Source of the DNA: JAGVJT01 sp964513205
GTDB lineage: Bacteria; Pseudomonadota; Gammaproteobacteria; Legionellales; Legionellaceae
DNA length: 64,000 nucleotides
Direction: 5' to 3'
NCBI GenBank assembly: GCA_964513205.1
Contig: CAZELP010000007.1
Coordinates: 18,794-82,793, forward strand
Below are positions 1 through 7,881 of this stretch, in pieces. The notes under the pieces are model-generated. The model made no database searches. It saw only the letters and a list, made by a program, of their open reading frames with translations, and was not told the DNA's origin. The position numbers and the translations under genes were made by a program. Positions within the stretch are counted from its first letter, which is position 1, and each line of letters opens with the position of its first letter.

Positions 1-1168
1 ATGCAGCTAGTCCACTCAATAACTTACCTAAAATGGCAACGATAATTAATCCAGAAGCAATTTTTAAAACATCTATATTTAAAAATGTTTCTAATTTCAC
101 CTGAATGCCAATTAAAACAAAAAACAAAGGAGCGAGCAAAAGCTCGAGCGGTGCAATCAATTCTTTGATCATGAATGATTTTCCAGACAAAGACGACGTG
201 CGCGGTGTAAAATAAGCATCATGCAGCACTAAGCCGGCTAAAAAAGCGCCAATAATACTCGCCAACTGAACCCACGTCGCAAACCAAGAGAGCAGCATGG
301 TAAATACAAAAGCGACGACCAATTTAGATTGCCATTCAGGTAAAAAAGAAAGCATCTTTACAGAAAAACGAATACATCTTGGGCCAAAGTAAAGTACAAC
401 CAGGAAAAACAAAACCGTTAGCATCACAATTTTTGTGAGTACCAACGGTTGTAAATGACCGCTGACGACCAAACTACTCACAATTGCCAGAAGAATTAAT
501 CCTAGGATATCGTCTATCATAGCCGCTCCCAAGATTGTTTTGGATTCAATGCGATGTAATTGTCCCGCTTCTTTGAGCACTCGTGCCGTAATTCCAACAC
601 TGGTTGCGGTCAAGGTTGCGCCAACAAACAGATGAGTATTAAAACCGGCCTCAGGTAACAACCAAAGCATGGCTAAAAACCCCAAGACCAACGGTGCTAT
701 AACTCCCAAAGACGCAACACGAAATGAGGCTTTTCCTGTTTTTTTAATCTCTTCTACAGAACTTTCTAACCCCACCATAAACAACAAAAAAATCACACCA
801 TATCTCGAAAAAATATCAAGTGCGTACGCTACTTTGATGCTATCTAATCCAGATGCGCTTTGTAGAACCGATTCAACTGCCATTCTTGAAGTTGGATCAG
901 AAATACTCGTTGAGAGAGTTTGAGATAAAGAAGCGCCATGTAAAAGGCTGCCTACAATATCAAAAATAATCGAACCTTCTCTTAAAATGATCATTTCGGG
1001 GACCCTCCAATAGTAGCAAAGGTTCCCCAAAAGAACGCCCATCAAAAGCTCGCCTAAAACACCAGGCTGATGAAACCGTTCAGCAAGATAACGCCCTAAC
1101 AATCCCAGTGAAAAAATAATGGTAACCCAAAGCAAGACCAGCGCGATAGGATCAGCAGAGTGGGTCAC
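1..1168 (-). CDS. Na+/H+ antiporter, CPA2 family (partial, C-terminus off window)
   Basis: This is a multi-pass inner membrane cation:proton antiporter whose 3' end lies beyond the left edge; about 389 residues are visible. My translation of the minus strand shows repeated hydrophobic helices and the hallmark segments of NapA/KefB-type exchangers: IFLLFMVGLE, TSVGITARVL and IDDILGL. The paired Asp in the last motif is the ion-binding site of electrogenic family members. The start chosen is GTG at 1168, with AGGGG about six bases upstream. It begins 9 bp after the ppsA stop on the same strand, so the two are probably cotranscribed. A soluble loop of unusual length (roughly residues 75-110) follows the second helix. 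Family assignment is firm; the ion (Na+ or K+) is inferred. Confidence 0.85.
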   Translation of the reverse strand, partial: MTHSADPIALVLLWVTIIFSLGLLGRYLAERFHQPGVLGELLMGVLLGNLCYYWRVPEMIILREGSIIFDIVGSLLHGASLSQTLSTSISDPTSRMAVESVLQSASGLDSIKVAYALDIFSRYGVIFLLFMVGLESSVEEIKKTGKASFRVASLGVIAPLVLGFLAMLWLLPEAGFNTHLFVGATLTATSVGITARVLKEAGQLHRIESKTILGAAMIDDILGLILLAIVSSLVVSGHLQPLVLTKIVMLTVLFFLVVLYFGPRCIRFSVKMLSFLPEWQSKLVVAFVFTMLLSWFATWVQLASIIGAFLAGLVLHDAYFTPRTSSLSGKSFMIKELIAPLELLLAPLFFVLIGIQVKLETFLNIDVLKIASGLIIVAILGKLLSGLAA

Positions 1169-1177
1169 AAAATTCCC

Positions 1178-3565
1178 CTATTTTGATTGTTTAGCCAAAA
1201 AAAGACTGGTTTCAAGCACAGAATCGGGATTTAATGAAAGACTATCAATACCCTCTTCCATTAACCAAAGCGCAAAATCTTGATGATCAGAAGGCCCCTG
1301 ACCACAGATTCCGACATATTTTCCTTGTGATTTACATGCCTTGATAGCCAAATGCAATAATTTTTTCACAGCAGCATCTCGCTCATCAAATTGAGAAGCA
1401 ACAAGACCGGAATCACGATCCAATCCTAAGGTCAATTGAGTCAAATCATTTGAGCCGATTGAAAATCCATCAAAGTATTCAAGATACTCTTCAGCCAATA
1501 AAGCATTGGATGGCAACTCACACATCATGATGAGCCTTAGTCCGTCCTTTCCGCGTTCTAGGCCGTTCTTTTTGAGTATTTCTATCACTTGCTTAGCTTC
1601 TGACAATGTTCTGACGAAAGGAATCATCACTTCAACATTGGTTAGCCCCATTGATTCTCGGACGGCCTTAACAGCTTGACACTCCAGTGCAAAACAAGCT
1701 TCGAACTGAGGGGAAACATAACGAGAAGCGCCTCTGAATCCAAGCATTGGGTTTTCTTCTTCTGGTTCATACTGCAATCCGCCCATTAGATTGGCATATT
1801 CATTTGATTTAAAATCAGATAAACGGACAATCACCGGTTTTGGATAGAAAGCGGCTGCAATCGTTGCCACCCCCTCTTTTAATCGTTCTACATAATACTG
1901 TACTGGAGAGGCATAAGCGGCTGTTTTTTTACGAATCGCTTCTTTTAAAATTGGATCAATGAGCTGCTCGTATTCCAATAATGCACTTGGATGAATCCCA
2001 ATTGTATTTGAAATCAAAAACTCAAGACGCGCCAAACCAACACCTTGGTTTGGAATAGAACGAAAAGAAAAAGCACGCTCAGGATTTCCGACGTTTAACA
2101 TGACTTTTACTGGAAGCTCAGGCATCTGCTCAACATCTAATTTTTCATGCTCGAATGGTAAGATGCCTTGATAGACATATCCGGTGTCGCCTTCCGCGCA
2201 ACTGACGGTTACATCGTCACCATCTTTTATCACACTGGTGGCATCTCCACACCCCACAACAGCAGGGATACCTAGCTCTCTTGCAATAATTGCGGCATGA
2301 CAAGTCCGTCCGCCACGATTGGTCACAATCGCAGCTGCGCGTTTCATAACAGGCTCCCAATCAGGATCTGTCATGTCAGAAACCAAAATATCTCCTTCCT
2401 GAACACGATGCATTTCAGAGGCATCTTTGATGACTTTGACTCGGCCTGCACCAATACGCTGACCAATGCTTCGCCCCTCTGTCAATACGGCTGTTTTTGT
2501 TTTAAGCGTATAACGCTCGAGAATTTGTTTATTGCTTCGACTTTTTACTGTTTCAGGTCGCGCTTGCAAAATATAAAGGCGGCCATCTTCACCATCTTTT
2601 GCCCATTCAATATCCATGGGAGCCCCATAATGCGCTTCGATAGTGAGTGCATGACGAGCCAAAGTTTCAACTTCTTCGTTAGTCAATGAAAAACGCAATT
2701 GTGAGTCCAATTCAACGTCAACGGTTTTGACTTTTTTAGATGAACCCTTGTCATCGTTGTAAACCATTTTCATGGCTTTATGTCCAATGCTCCTGCGGAT
2801 AATCGCTTCTTTCCCTTCTTTGAGCGCTGTTTTTCGAACATAAAATTCGTCTGGATTAACTGCTCCTTGTACCACCATTTCGCCTAATCCATACGAAGAT
2901 GTGATAAATACAACATCTTCAAAACCAGACTCAGTATCAATGGTAAACATCACGCCGCTCGACGCTTTGTCGCTTCGAATCATTTGCTGTATACCTGCTG
3001 ATAAAGCAACTTCGTGATGCTGAAAACCATGGTGAACACGATATGCAATTGCTCTATCATTGTAGAGAGAAGCAAACACTTCTTTAATTGATAGAAGGAT
3101 TTCGTCAATTCCTTTGACATTCAGAAAAGTTTCTTGTTGGCCAGCAAAAGACGCATCAGGCAAGTCTTCTGCTGTCGCTGATGAGCGAACTGCAACGGTA
3201 AATCGGTCATGGCCAATCGCACGAGTTAAGTTTAAAAAAGAAGTGCGAATATCATCTTCAAATGCACCAGAAAAAGGAGATTCGATGATCCACTCACGAA
3301 TCGTTCTGCCCGCTTCCGCAAGCTTCAATACGTCGTTAATGTCTAAGGTTTCTAGTAGTTTTTGAATTCGTTTGTCCAATCCGTCGTGAGCTAAAAACTC
3401 GCGGAAAGCATCTGATGTGGTGGCAAATCCCGTAGGAACAAGCACGCCAGCTTGTCCTAAATGTCGAATCATTTCACCCAAAGAAGCATTTTTTCCACCG
3501 ACCTGATCGATGTCTTTCATTGTTAATTCTTGAAAATCAATAGTCCTTACGCCTGAAGCCACCAT
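1178..3565 (-). CDS. ppsA: phosphoenolpyruvate synthase
   Basis: PEP synthase converts pyruvate, ATP and water to PEP, AMP and phosphate, the entry to gluconeogenesis in the cytoplasm. The protein has the N-terminal ATP-grasp pyruvate-phosphate dikinase domain (QVGGKNASLGEMI near the start), the swivelling phosphohistidine domain with GGRTCHAA (catalytic His about residue 423), and the C-terminal PEP/pyruvate TIM barrel ending in GICGQGPSD. At about 795 residues it matches the E. coli enzyme (792). An in-frame ATG exists at 3571, but the GAGG ribosome site lies directly against it; that site is correctly spaced (6 nt) for the ATG at 3565, which I prefer. It is divergent from fabF. Gluconeogenic growth on amino acids or fatty acids fits the fadIJ and lysine catabolism genes elsewhere in the window. 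Confidence 0.95.
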   Translation of the reverse strand: MVASGVRTIDFQELTMKDIDQVGGKNASLGEMIRHLGQAGVLVPTGFATTSDAFREFLAHDGLDKRIQKLLETLDINDVLKLAEAGRTIREWIIESPFSGAFEDDIRTSFLNLTRAIGHDRFTVAVRSSATAEDLPDASFAGQQETFLNVKGIDEILLSIKEVFASLYNDRAIAYRVHHGFQHHEVALSAGIQQMIRSDKASSGVMFTIDTESGFEDVVFITSSYGLGEMVVQGAVNPDEFYVRKTALKEGKEAIIRRSIGHKAMKMVYNDDKGSSKKVKTVDVELDSQLRFSLTNEEVETLARHALTIEAHYGAPMDIEWAKDGEDGRLYILQARPETVKSRSNKQILERYTLKTKTAVLTEGRSIGQRIGAGRVKVIKDASEMHRVQEGDILVSDMTDPDWEPVMKRAAAIVTNRGGRTCHAAIIARELGIPAVVGCGDATSVIKDGDDVTVSCAEGDTGYVYQGILPFEHEKLDVEQMPELPVKVMLNVGNPERAFSFRSIPNQGVGLARLEFLISNTIGIHPSALLEYEQLIDPILKEAIRKKTAAYASPVQYYVERLKEGVATIAAAFYPKPVIVRLSDFKSNEYANLMGGLQYEPEEENPMLGFRGASRYVSPQFEACFALECQAVKAVRESMGLTNVEVMIPFVRTLSEAKQVIEILKKNGLERGKDGLRLIMMCELPSNALLAEEYLEYFDGFSIGSNDLTQLTLGLDRDSGLVASQFDERDAAVKKLLHLAIKACKSQGKYVGICGQGPSDHQDFALWLMEEGIDSLSLNPDSVLETSLFLAKQSK

Positions 3566-3646
3566 TACCATCCTCTATTCCATTCAATTGAGGTTAATTC
3601 TACTGAACTATCGATGATAATCAATACATTTTTCTTTTATTCTTTA

Positions 3647-3655
3647 TGTTATACT
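3647..3655 (+). promoter_or_regulatory. extended -10 promoter for fabF-thiL
   Basis: TGTTATACT is an extended -10 (TG, one base, TATACT at 3650-3655). It is 39 bp upstream of the fabF ATG. No good -35 is seen 17 bp further up, as expected for an extended -10 promoter. It lies in the short divergent region shared with ppsA. Confidence 0.5.
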
Positions 3656-3693
3656 ATATCCTCGAAAATGATCATTTCTACTTTAGGAACATT

Positions 3694-4938
3694 ATGACAA
3701 AACAACGTGTCGTCGTTACAGGTTTAGGGATGTTGACCGCACTAGGGCAATCTGTTCCCTCGACTTGGAGTGCACTTTTAAAAGGTCAAAGCGGCGTTAG
3801 TTTGATTGAAAGTTTTGACACTTCAGATTTTGCTTGTCGATTTTCGGCAACGATCAAAAATTTTAATCCCGAACAGTTTGATATTTCGACAAAAGATGCC
3901 CGAAAAATGGATCTCTTTATCCAGTATGGCATCGCTGCAGCAAAAGAAGCAATTGAAGATTCTGGGCTCGATCTGAATATATTAAATCTTGAAAGGATTG
4001 GCGTTGCTGTTGGTTCTGGAATTGGCGGATTGTCCACTATCGAAAAAACTTACAACAGTTATGCCCAAGGTGGCCCAAGAAAAATATCCCCTTTCTTTAT
4101 TCCAGCAACGATCATCAACATGGTCGCAGGCCATATTTCCATGCGCTATGGATTTAAAGGTCCCAATATCTCTGTCGTTTCTGCCTGTACAACCGGGACA
4201 CATAACATTGGCGAATCCGCTCGCATGATTGCGTTTGGCGATGCTGACATTATGATAGCTGGTGGCTCAGAAATGGCAACATGCCCATTGGGTCTGGGTG
4301 GATTTGCCGCGTGCCGAGCGCTCTCATTAAGAAACGATGATCCAGCCAGTGCAAGCCGCCCTTGGGATAAAGAGCGCGATGGTTTTGTATTGGGTGATGG
4401 AGCAGGTGTTCTTGTTCTTGAGTCGTATGAGCATGCAAAAAAACGCGGAGCTAAAATCTACGGTGAAGTCATTGGTTACGGCACCAGTGCAGACGCTTAC
4501 CACATCACATCACCGTCTCCTAATGGCGATGGCGCTAGACGTACAATGCTCAATACGCTGAAAGACGCCCAAGTTAACCCTGAACAAGTGCAATACATCA
4601 ACGCACATGCAACCTCAACACCAGCAGGTGATGAGTGTGAAGCCATGGCGATTAAACATGCTTTTGGTGATCATGCCTATAAACTTGCTGTCAGCTCGAC
4701 AAAATCCATGACGGGTCATTTATTGGGTGCTGCTGGTGCAGTTGAAGCGATTTTCAGTCTCCTGGCGATTCGAGATCAAGTCGCACCACCCACTATCAAC
4801 CTCAATAATCCAAGCGAAGATTGTGATTTGGATTTTGTTCCTCACACCGCTCGAGAAATGAAAATTGATATGGCATTATCAAATTCATTCGGCTTTGGCG
4901 GAACCAACGGTGCTTTGCTTTTTCAAAAGTGCTCATGA
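3694..4938 (+). CDS. fabF: 3-oxoacyl-ACP synthase II
   Basis: FabF elongates acyl-ACP by decarboxylative condensation with malonyl-ACP in type II fatty acid synthesis. The thiolase-fold protein shows the Cys-His-His active site: Cys about residue 165 in SACTTGTHN, His about 305 in NAHATSTPAGD and His about 342 in SMTGHLLGAAGA. About 414 residues is the normal family length. An upstream in-frame start at 3646 would add 16 residues with no family counterpart; the ATG at 3694 follows TAGGAAC and gives the typical N-terminus MTKQRVVVTGLG. It overlaps thiL by an ATGA. No acpP, fabD, fabH or fabG is next to it, which is unusual for fabF. A second ketoacyl synthase, fabY, is at 52.7-54.5 kb. Confidence 0.95.
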   Translation: MTKQRVVVTGLGMLTALGQSVPSTWSALLKGQSGVSLIESFDTSDFACRFSATIKNFNPEQFDISTKDARKMDLFIQYGIAAAKEAIEDSGLDLNILNLERIGVAVGSGIGGLSTIEKTYNSYAQGGPRKISPFFIPATIINMVAGHISMRYGFKGPNISVVSACTTGTHNIGESARMIAFGDADIMIAGGSEMATCPLGLGGFAACRALSLRNDDPASASRPWDKERDGFVLGDGAGVLVLESYEHAKKRGAKIYGEVIGYGTSADAYHITSPSPNGDGARRTMLNTLKDAQVNPEQVQYINAHATSTPAGDECEAMAIKHAFGDHAYKLAVSSTKSMTGHLLGAAGAVEAIFSLLAIRDQVAPPTINLNNPSEDCDLDFVPHTAREMKIDMALSNSFGFGGTNGALLFQKCS

Positions 4939-5900
4939 ATGAAGACCGCATCATTGCCGATTTGAAACAGGCATTTCCTGAAATGATCGGTGATGATGCG
5001 GCTGTACTTCCTCTTCTTTCGGAACATCTTGTGATTAGTAAGGATGTGTTGGTTGAAAATGTACATTTTAGAAAGCGTTATCAAACACCTGAAAGTCTTG
5101 CTTATAAAGCTTTGGCTGTAAATCTGAGTGATATAGCCGCCATGGGTGCTAGTCCTTATGGAGTTTTTCTAGGAATATCCGCATCTCCTCATGATGTTTC
5201 ATTTGTTGATGCCTTTTTAAAAAGTTTTGTCAGCGCTTGTAAAGAGGCGAATATCATCTTAATGGGCGGAGATACAACAGGTGGGCCATCAGACACACTT
5301 TATTTAAGTATCACGATATTAGGAAAAGGAAAAACTGACACAATAAAATATAGGCATACAGCAAAAAAAGGTGACGCTATTTACGTTGCAGGACCGCTTG
5401 GGGAAGCGCATCTTGGATTTTGTGCTCTAGAAAAAAATATCGACGGATTTCTGCCTTATAAATCACATTTTTTAAATCCAAAACCTCGTTTACAAGAAGG
5501 TTTTTGGCTTGCTCAACAAAAAAGTGTGCATGCCATGATGGATCTTTCGGATGGACTTTGGTTAGATTTACATAAGCTATTGAATGCGTCAGCATGCAGC
5601 GCCGAATTACCTCTTGAACAGCTGGAACTCTCCCCTCTGAAAAAACAAGCTTATCTTGACTTAAATCTTTGCCCCATCGAAACACAACTCAGTGGCGGTG
5701 AAGATTACGCTTTACTCTTCACCGCTTCGGATGAATTTGGCGAAACGGAGATTACTATGTTCAAAAAAAAATTTGGTTACGATTTACGTCAAATTGGAAC
5801 AATCGTTGCCACACAAAACAATAAAACACACAAGGTTACGCTTTTAAAAAACAATAAACCAACTGATGTCTCATTATTTCCTTTTGATCATTTTAAATAA
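4935..5900 (+). CDS. thiL: thiamine-monophosphate kinase
   Basis: ThiL phosphorylates thiamine monophosphate to the cofactor TPP, which the PDH E1 encoded at 57 kb needs. Family motifs are clear: IGDDAAVL near the N-terminus, SKDVLVENVHF, DIAAMGA, GGDTTGGPSDT, MDLSDGLW and LSGGEDYAL (metal and nucleotide binding). About 321 residues is normal. A GTG two codons upstream (4929) is possible, but the ATG at 4935 forms an ATGA overlap with the fabF stop, which suggests translational coupling. In many proteobacteria thiL follows nusB; here it follows fabF instead. No TPP riboswitch is visible upstream. Confidence 0.93.
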   Translation: MNEDRIIADLKQAFPEMIGDDAAVLPLLSEHLVISKDVLVENVHFRKRYQTPESLAYKALAVNLSDIAAMGASPYGVFLGISASPHDVSFVDAFLKSFVSACKEANIILMGGDTTGGPSDTLYLSITILGKGKTDTIKYRHTAKKGDAIYVAGPLGEAHLGFCALEKNIDGFLPYKSHFLNPKPRLQEGFWLAQQKSVHAMMDLSDGLWLDLHKLLNASACSAELPLEQLELSPLKKQAYLDLNLCPIETQLSGGEDYALLFTASDEFGETEITMFKKKFGYDLRQIGTIVATQNNKTHKVTLLKNNKPTDVSLFPFDHFK

Positions 5901-5916
5901 CAGACCCTAAATTTTA

Positions 5917-6312
5917 TTATTTTTTGTTTATAGGCTTAAACTTTTCAAGTCTATTACCTTTAAACACACCCGTAGCCTGTATAATAATACTATCTGTATT
6001 GTTAACAGTGCCAGAAAATACTTGTTCACCATTATAATTGTATATTGATAAATCAACTTTAATAAAACAGAATTTATAAGGCTTTCCGGTATACCAACTG
6101 ATTGCTTCTGGCCCAATTATTGTTACATATTGAGTGTCTGGTATAACCGTATCTTGCGTCTGCTTTTTCTTGAGCTCTAAAGAGTATACTGCATGCACCA
6201 TGAGTTTTTGTTGAGAACCATTGATTATCTTCGTCATATGACAACCTTCTTCAGCATAAACCAATTTACTCAAAATTAATGTAAACAATATGGCAAAACT
6301 CGCATATTTCAT
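5917..6312 (-). CDS. small secreted protein of unknown function
   Basis: About 131 residues. I chose the ATG at 6312 because it is preceded by GAGGGG and begins a clean signal peptide (MKYASFAILFTLILSKLVYA, then EEG). Longer upstream extensions lack both and would run into the neighbouring dehydrogenase gene. The mature part (about 110 residues) is probably all-beta, with alternating hydrophobic positions and two cysteines (CHMTK near its N-terminus and KFCFIK in the middle) that could form a disulfide. I do not recognise the family. It lies between the 3' ends of thiL (16 bp away, convergent) and the SDR gene. Its location is inferred as periplasmic or secreted; function unknown. Confidence 0.65.
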   Translation of the reverse strand: MKYASFAILFTLILSKLVYAEEGCHMTKIINGSQQKLMVHAVYSLELKKKQTQDTVIPDTQYVTIIGPEAISWYTGKPYKFCFIKVDLSIYNYNGEQVFSGTVNNTDSIIIQATGVFKGNRLEKFKPINKK

Positions 6313-6463
6313 TTTGATAACCCCTCGAGCAAGTGACAAATAGCTCTCTATTATACCAAAAAAAATCTTTAATGTGTGTTTTTTATTCAAAATAAAGTTT
6401 TTTTCTATCTTCCCAGCACGTTTTTTGGGGTATATTAACTGGCATGTTTTTTCAATCTTTTTC

Positions 6464-7198
6464 TTATTTGGGCGCCATACGCAGTGCTCCATCAAGACGC
6501 ATAACCGCTCCATTTAAATAAGTATTTTGACAAATATGAAGAGCAAGTGATGCAAATTCATCTGCAAAACCGAGGCGTTTCGGAAAAGGAACCGTTGCCG
6601 ATAAACTTTCTTTGACAGGCTCTGGCATATTCATCATTAAGGGAGTTTGCATCACACCAGGCGCGATGGTATTCACTCGAATACCAAATTGTGCAAGCTC
6701 TCTGGCCAAGGGTAAAGTCATGCCCACAACACCGCCTTTAGATGCGGCATATGCCACCTGACCAATTTGCCCTTCAAAAGCAGCAATAGAGGCCGTTGTG
6801 ATTAAAACCCCCCGCTCTCCGTCTAGCAAGGGCTCTACTGTCATCATGGCTTCAGTAAGAAAACGCAATACATTGAAAGTTCCTATTAAATTAACATGAA
6901 TCACTTTTTCAAATGCACTTAAACTTAAAACGCCCTCTTTTCCAACCAATCGACCACCAGGAGCTATGCCTGCACAATGCACCAAAATACGTGGAATACC
7001 GTGCGTTTGAATGGTCTGTTGCAGGGCATTTTTTACAGAATTTTCATCAGAAACATCACAAAAAATACCATTTTCATCAGCAACATTTAAATCCCACGCC
7101 AATACACGAGCCCCCTCTGCTTTTAATGCTCTTGTGGTTGCCATTCCAAGTCCAGAGGTCCCTCCGGTTACCACTGCAATCTGTCCTTTGATGTTCAT
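6464..7198 (-). CDS. SDR dehydrogenase, HSD10 / 3-hydroxyacyl-CoA dehydrogenase type-2 family
   Basis: This NAD(H)-dependent short-chain dehydrogenase has a Rossmann fold with TGGTSGLG at the N-terminus and the catalytic Ser plus YAASK. Several stretches match the type-2 3-hydroxyacyl-CoA dehydrogenases (mitochondrial HSD10 group) well beyond the generic SDR level: EGQIGQVAYAASKGG, GMTLPLAREL, VPFPKRLG and the end LNGAVMRLDGALRM. The expected reaction is oxidation of short or branched 3-hydroxyacyl-CoA, for example in isoleucine or fatty acid breakdown. About 244 residues is normal. Its ATG overlaps the stop of the upstream isochorismatase-like gene by ATGA, so the two form an operon. The exact substrate is an inference. 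Confidence 0.85.
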   Translation of the reverse strand: MNIKGQIAVVTGGTSGLGMATTRALKAEGARVLAWDLNVADENGIFCDVSDENSVKNALQQTIQTHGIPRILVHCAGIAPGGRLVGKEGVLSLSAFEKVIHVNLIGTFNVLRFLTEAMMTVEPLLDGERGVLITTASIAAFEGQIGQVAYAASKGGVVGMTLPLARELAQFGIRVNTIAPGVMQTPLMMNMPEPVKESLSATVPFPKRLGFADEFASLALHICQNTYLNGAVMRLDGALRMAPK

Positions 7199-7752
7199 TT
7201 GCGCTCACTTTTTAAAAAATTTTGACTCACCAATTTAAATTTTGCATGTTCTGCTGTTTTTAACCATTCAAAAAGCACCATTTCAGAAGTCACTAAATGT
7301 ACACCTGCCTGAGTCATTCGCTGTAGAGCGCACTCATGATCAAGTGGATGCCGACTACCCACCGCATCAACCACAACGAATACATCAATTCCAGCTGCAT
7401 TCATGTCGAGGGCAGTTTGTAGGACACACACGTGGGTTTCTATTCCAGCCAAAATCACTTGCTTACGATGAAGCATTCGCCAATGTTTTAAAAAATTCGC
7501 ATCTTGGTAACAAGAAAAATACAATTTATCAATATCGGTTTTACCTGGCATCCATTTTTTTAAATTAGGAAGTGTTTCTCCCAAGCCTTTTGAATATTGC
7601 TCGCTCACCATCAAGGGAACATTAATTTCTGATGCCAATTGCATCAACCAAGCACAGCGCGACTCCACAAGTGACGAGTGTTGAATTTGGGGCATTAATT
7701 TCTCTTGAACATCGACAATAAGCAAACAAGATTTTTCATGACGAATTAGCAT
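7195..7752 (-). CDS. isochorismatase-family cysteine hydrolase
   Basis: A cytoplasmic alpha/beta hydrolase of the isochorismatase-like superfamily (ISOC1/YcaC group). LIVDVQEKLMP carries the catalytic Asp near residue 14, and GIETHVCVLQTALD carries the nucleophilic Cys. The substrate is not predictable; the family includes amidases and many uncharacterised members. The ATG at 7761 has AGG directly against it, whereas the ATG at 7752 has usable spacing and gives the common family start ML-x-x-x-(D/E)KSCLL, so I start there. It is translationally coupled (ATGA) to the downstream SDR gene and divergent from valS. Confidence 0.83.
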   Translation of the reverse strand: MLIRHEKSCLLIVDVQEKLMPQIQHSSLVESRCAWLMQLASEINVPLMVSEQYSKGLGETLPNLKKWMPGKTDIDKLYFSCYQDANFLKHWRMLHRKQVILAGIETHVCVLQTALDMNAAGIDVFVVVDAVGSRHPLDHECALQRMTQAGVHLVTSEMVLFEWLKTAEHAKFKLVSQNFLKSERK

Positions 7753-7881
7753 ATAGGGCATCCTGCAAATAAAAATGTATCCTCAATTTACGACATTATG
7801 AACTCCATGAATAGATCTAACAACCTTCAATGGAGTATGTTAAAATCGGGCACTTTTATTTGGCTCAGCAATTTTTAAATC

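Noticed and set aside
2297..2689. 130-codon plus-strand frame within ppsA
   Set aside because: It is antisense to a strongly conserved gene, a shadow frame.
4900..4940. TPP riboswitch upstream of thiL
   Set aside because: thiL overlaps fabF by 4 bp; there is no leader room and no THI-box sequence.
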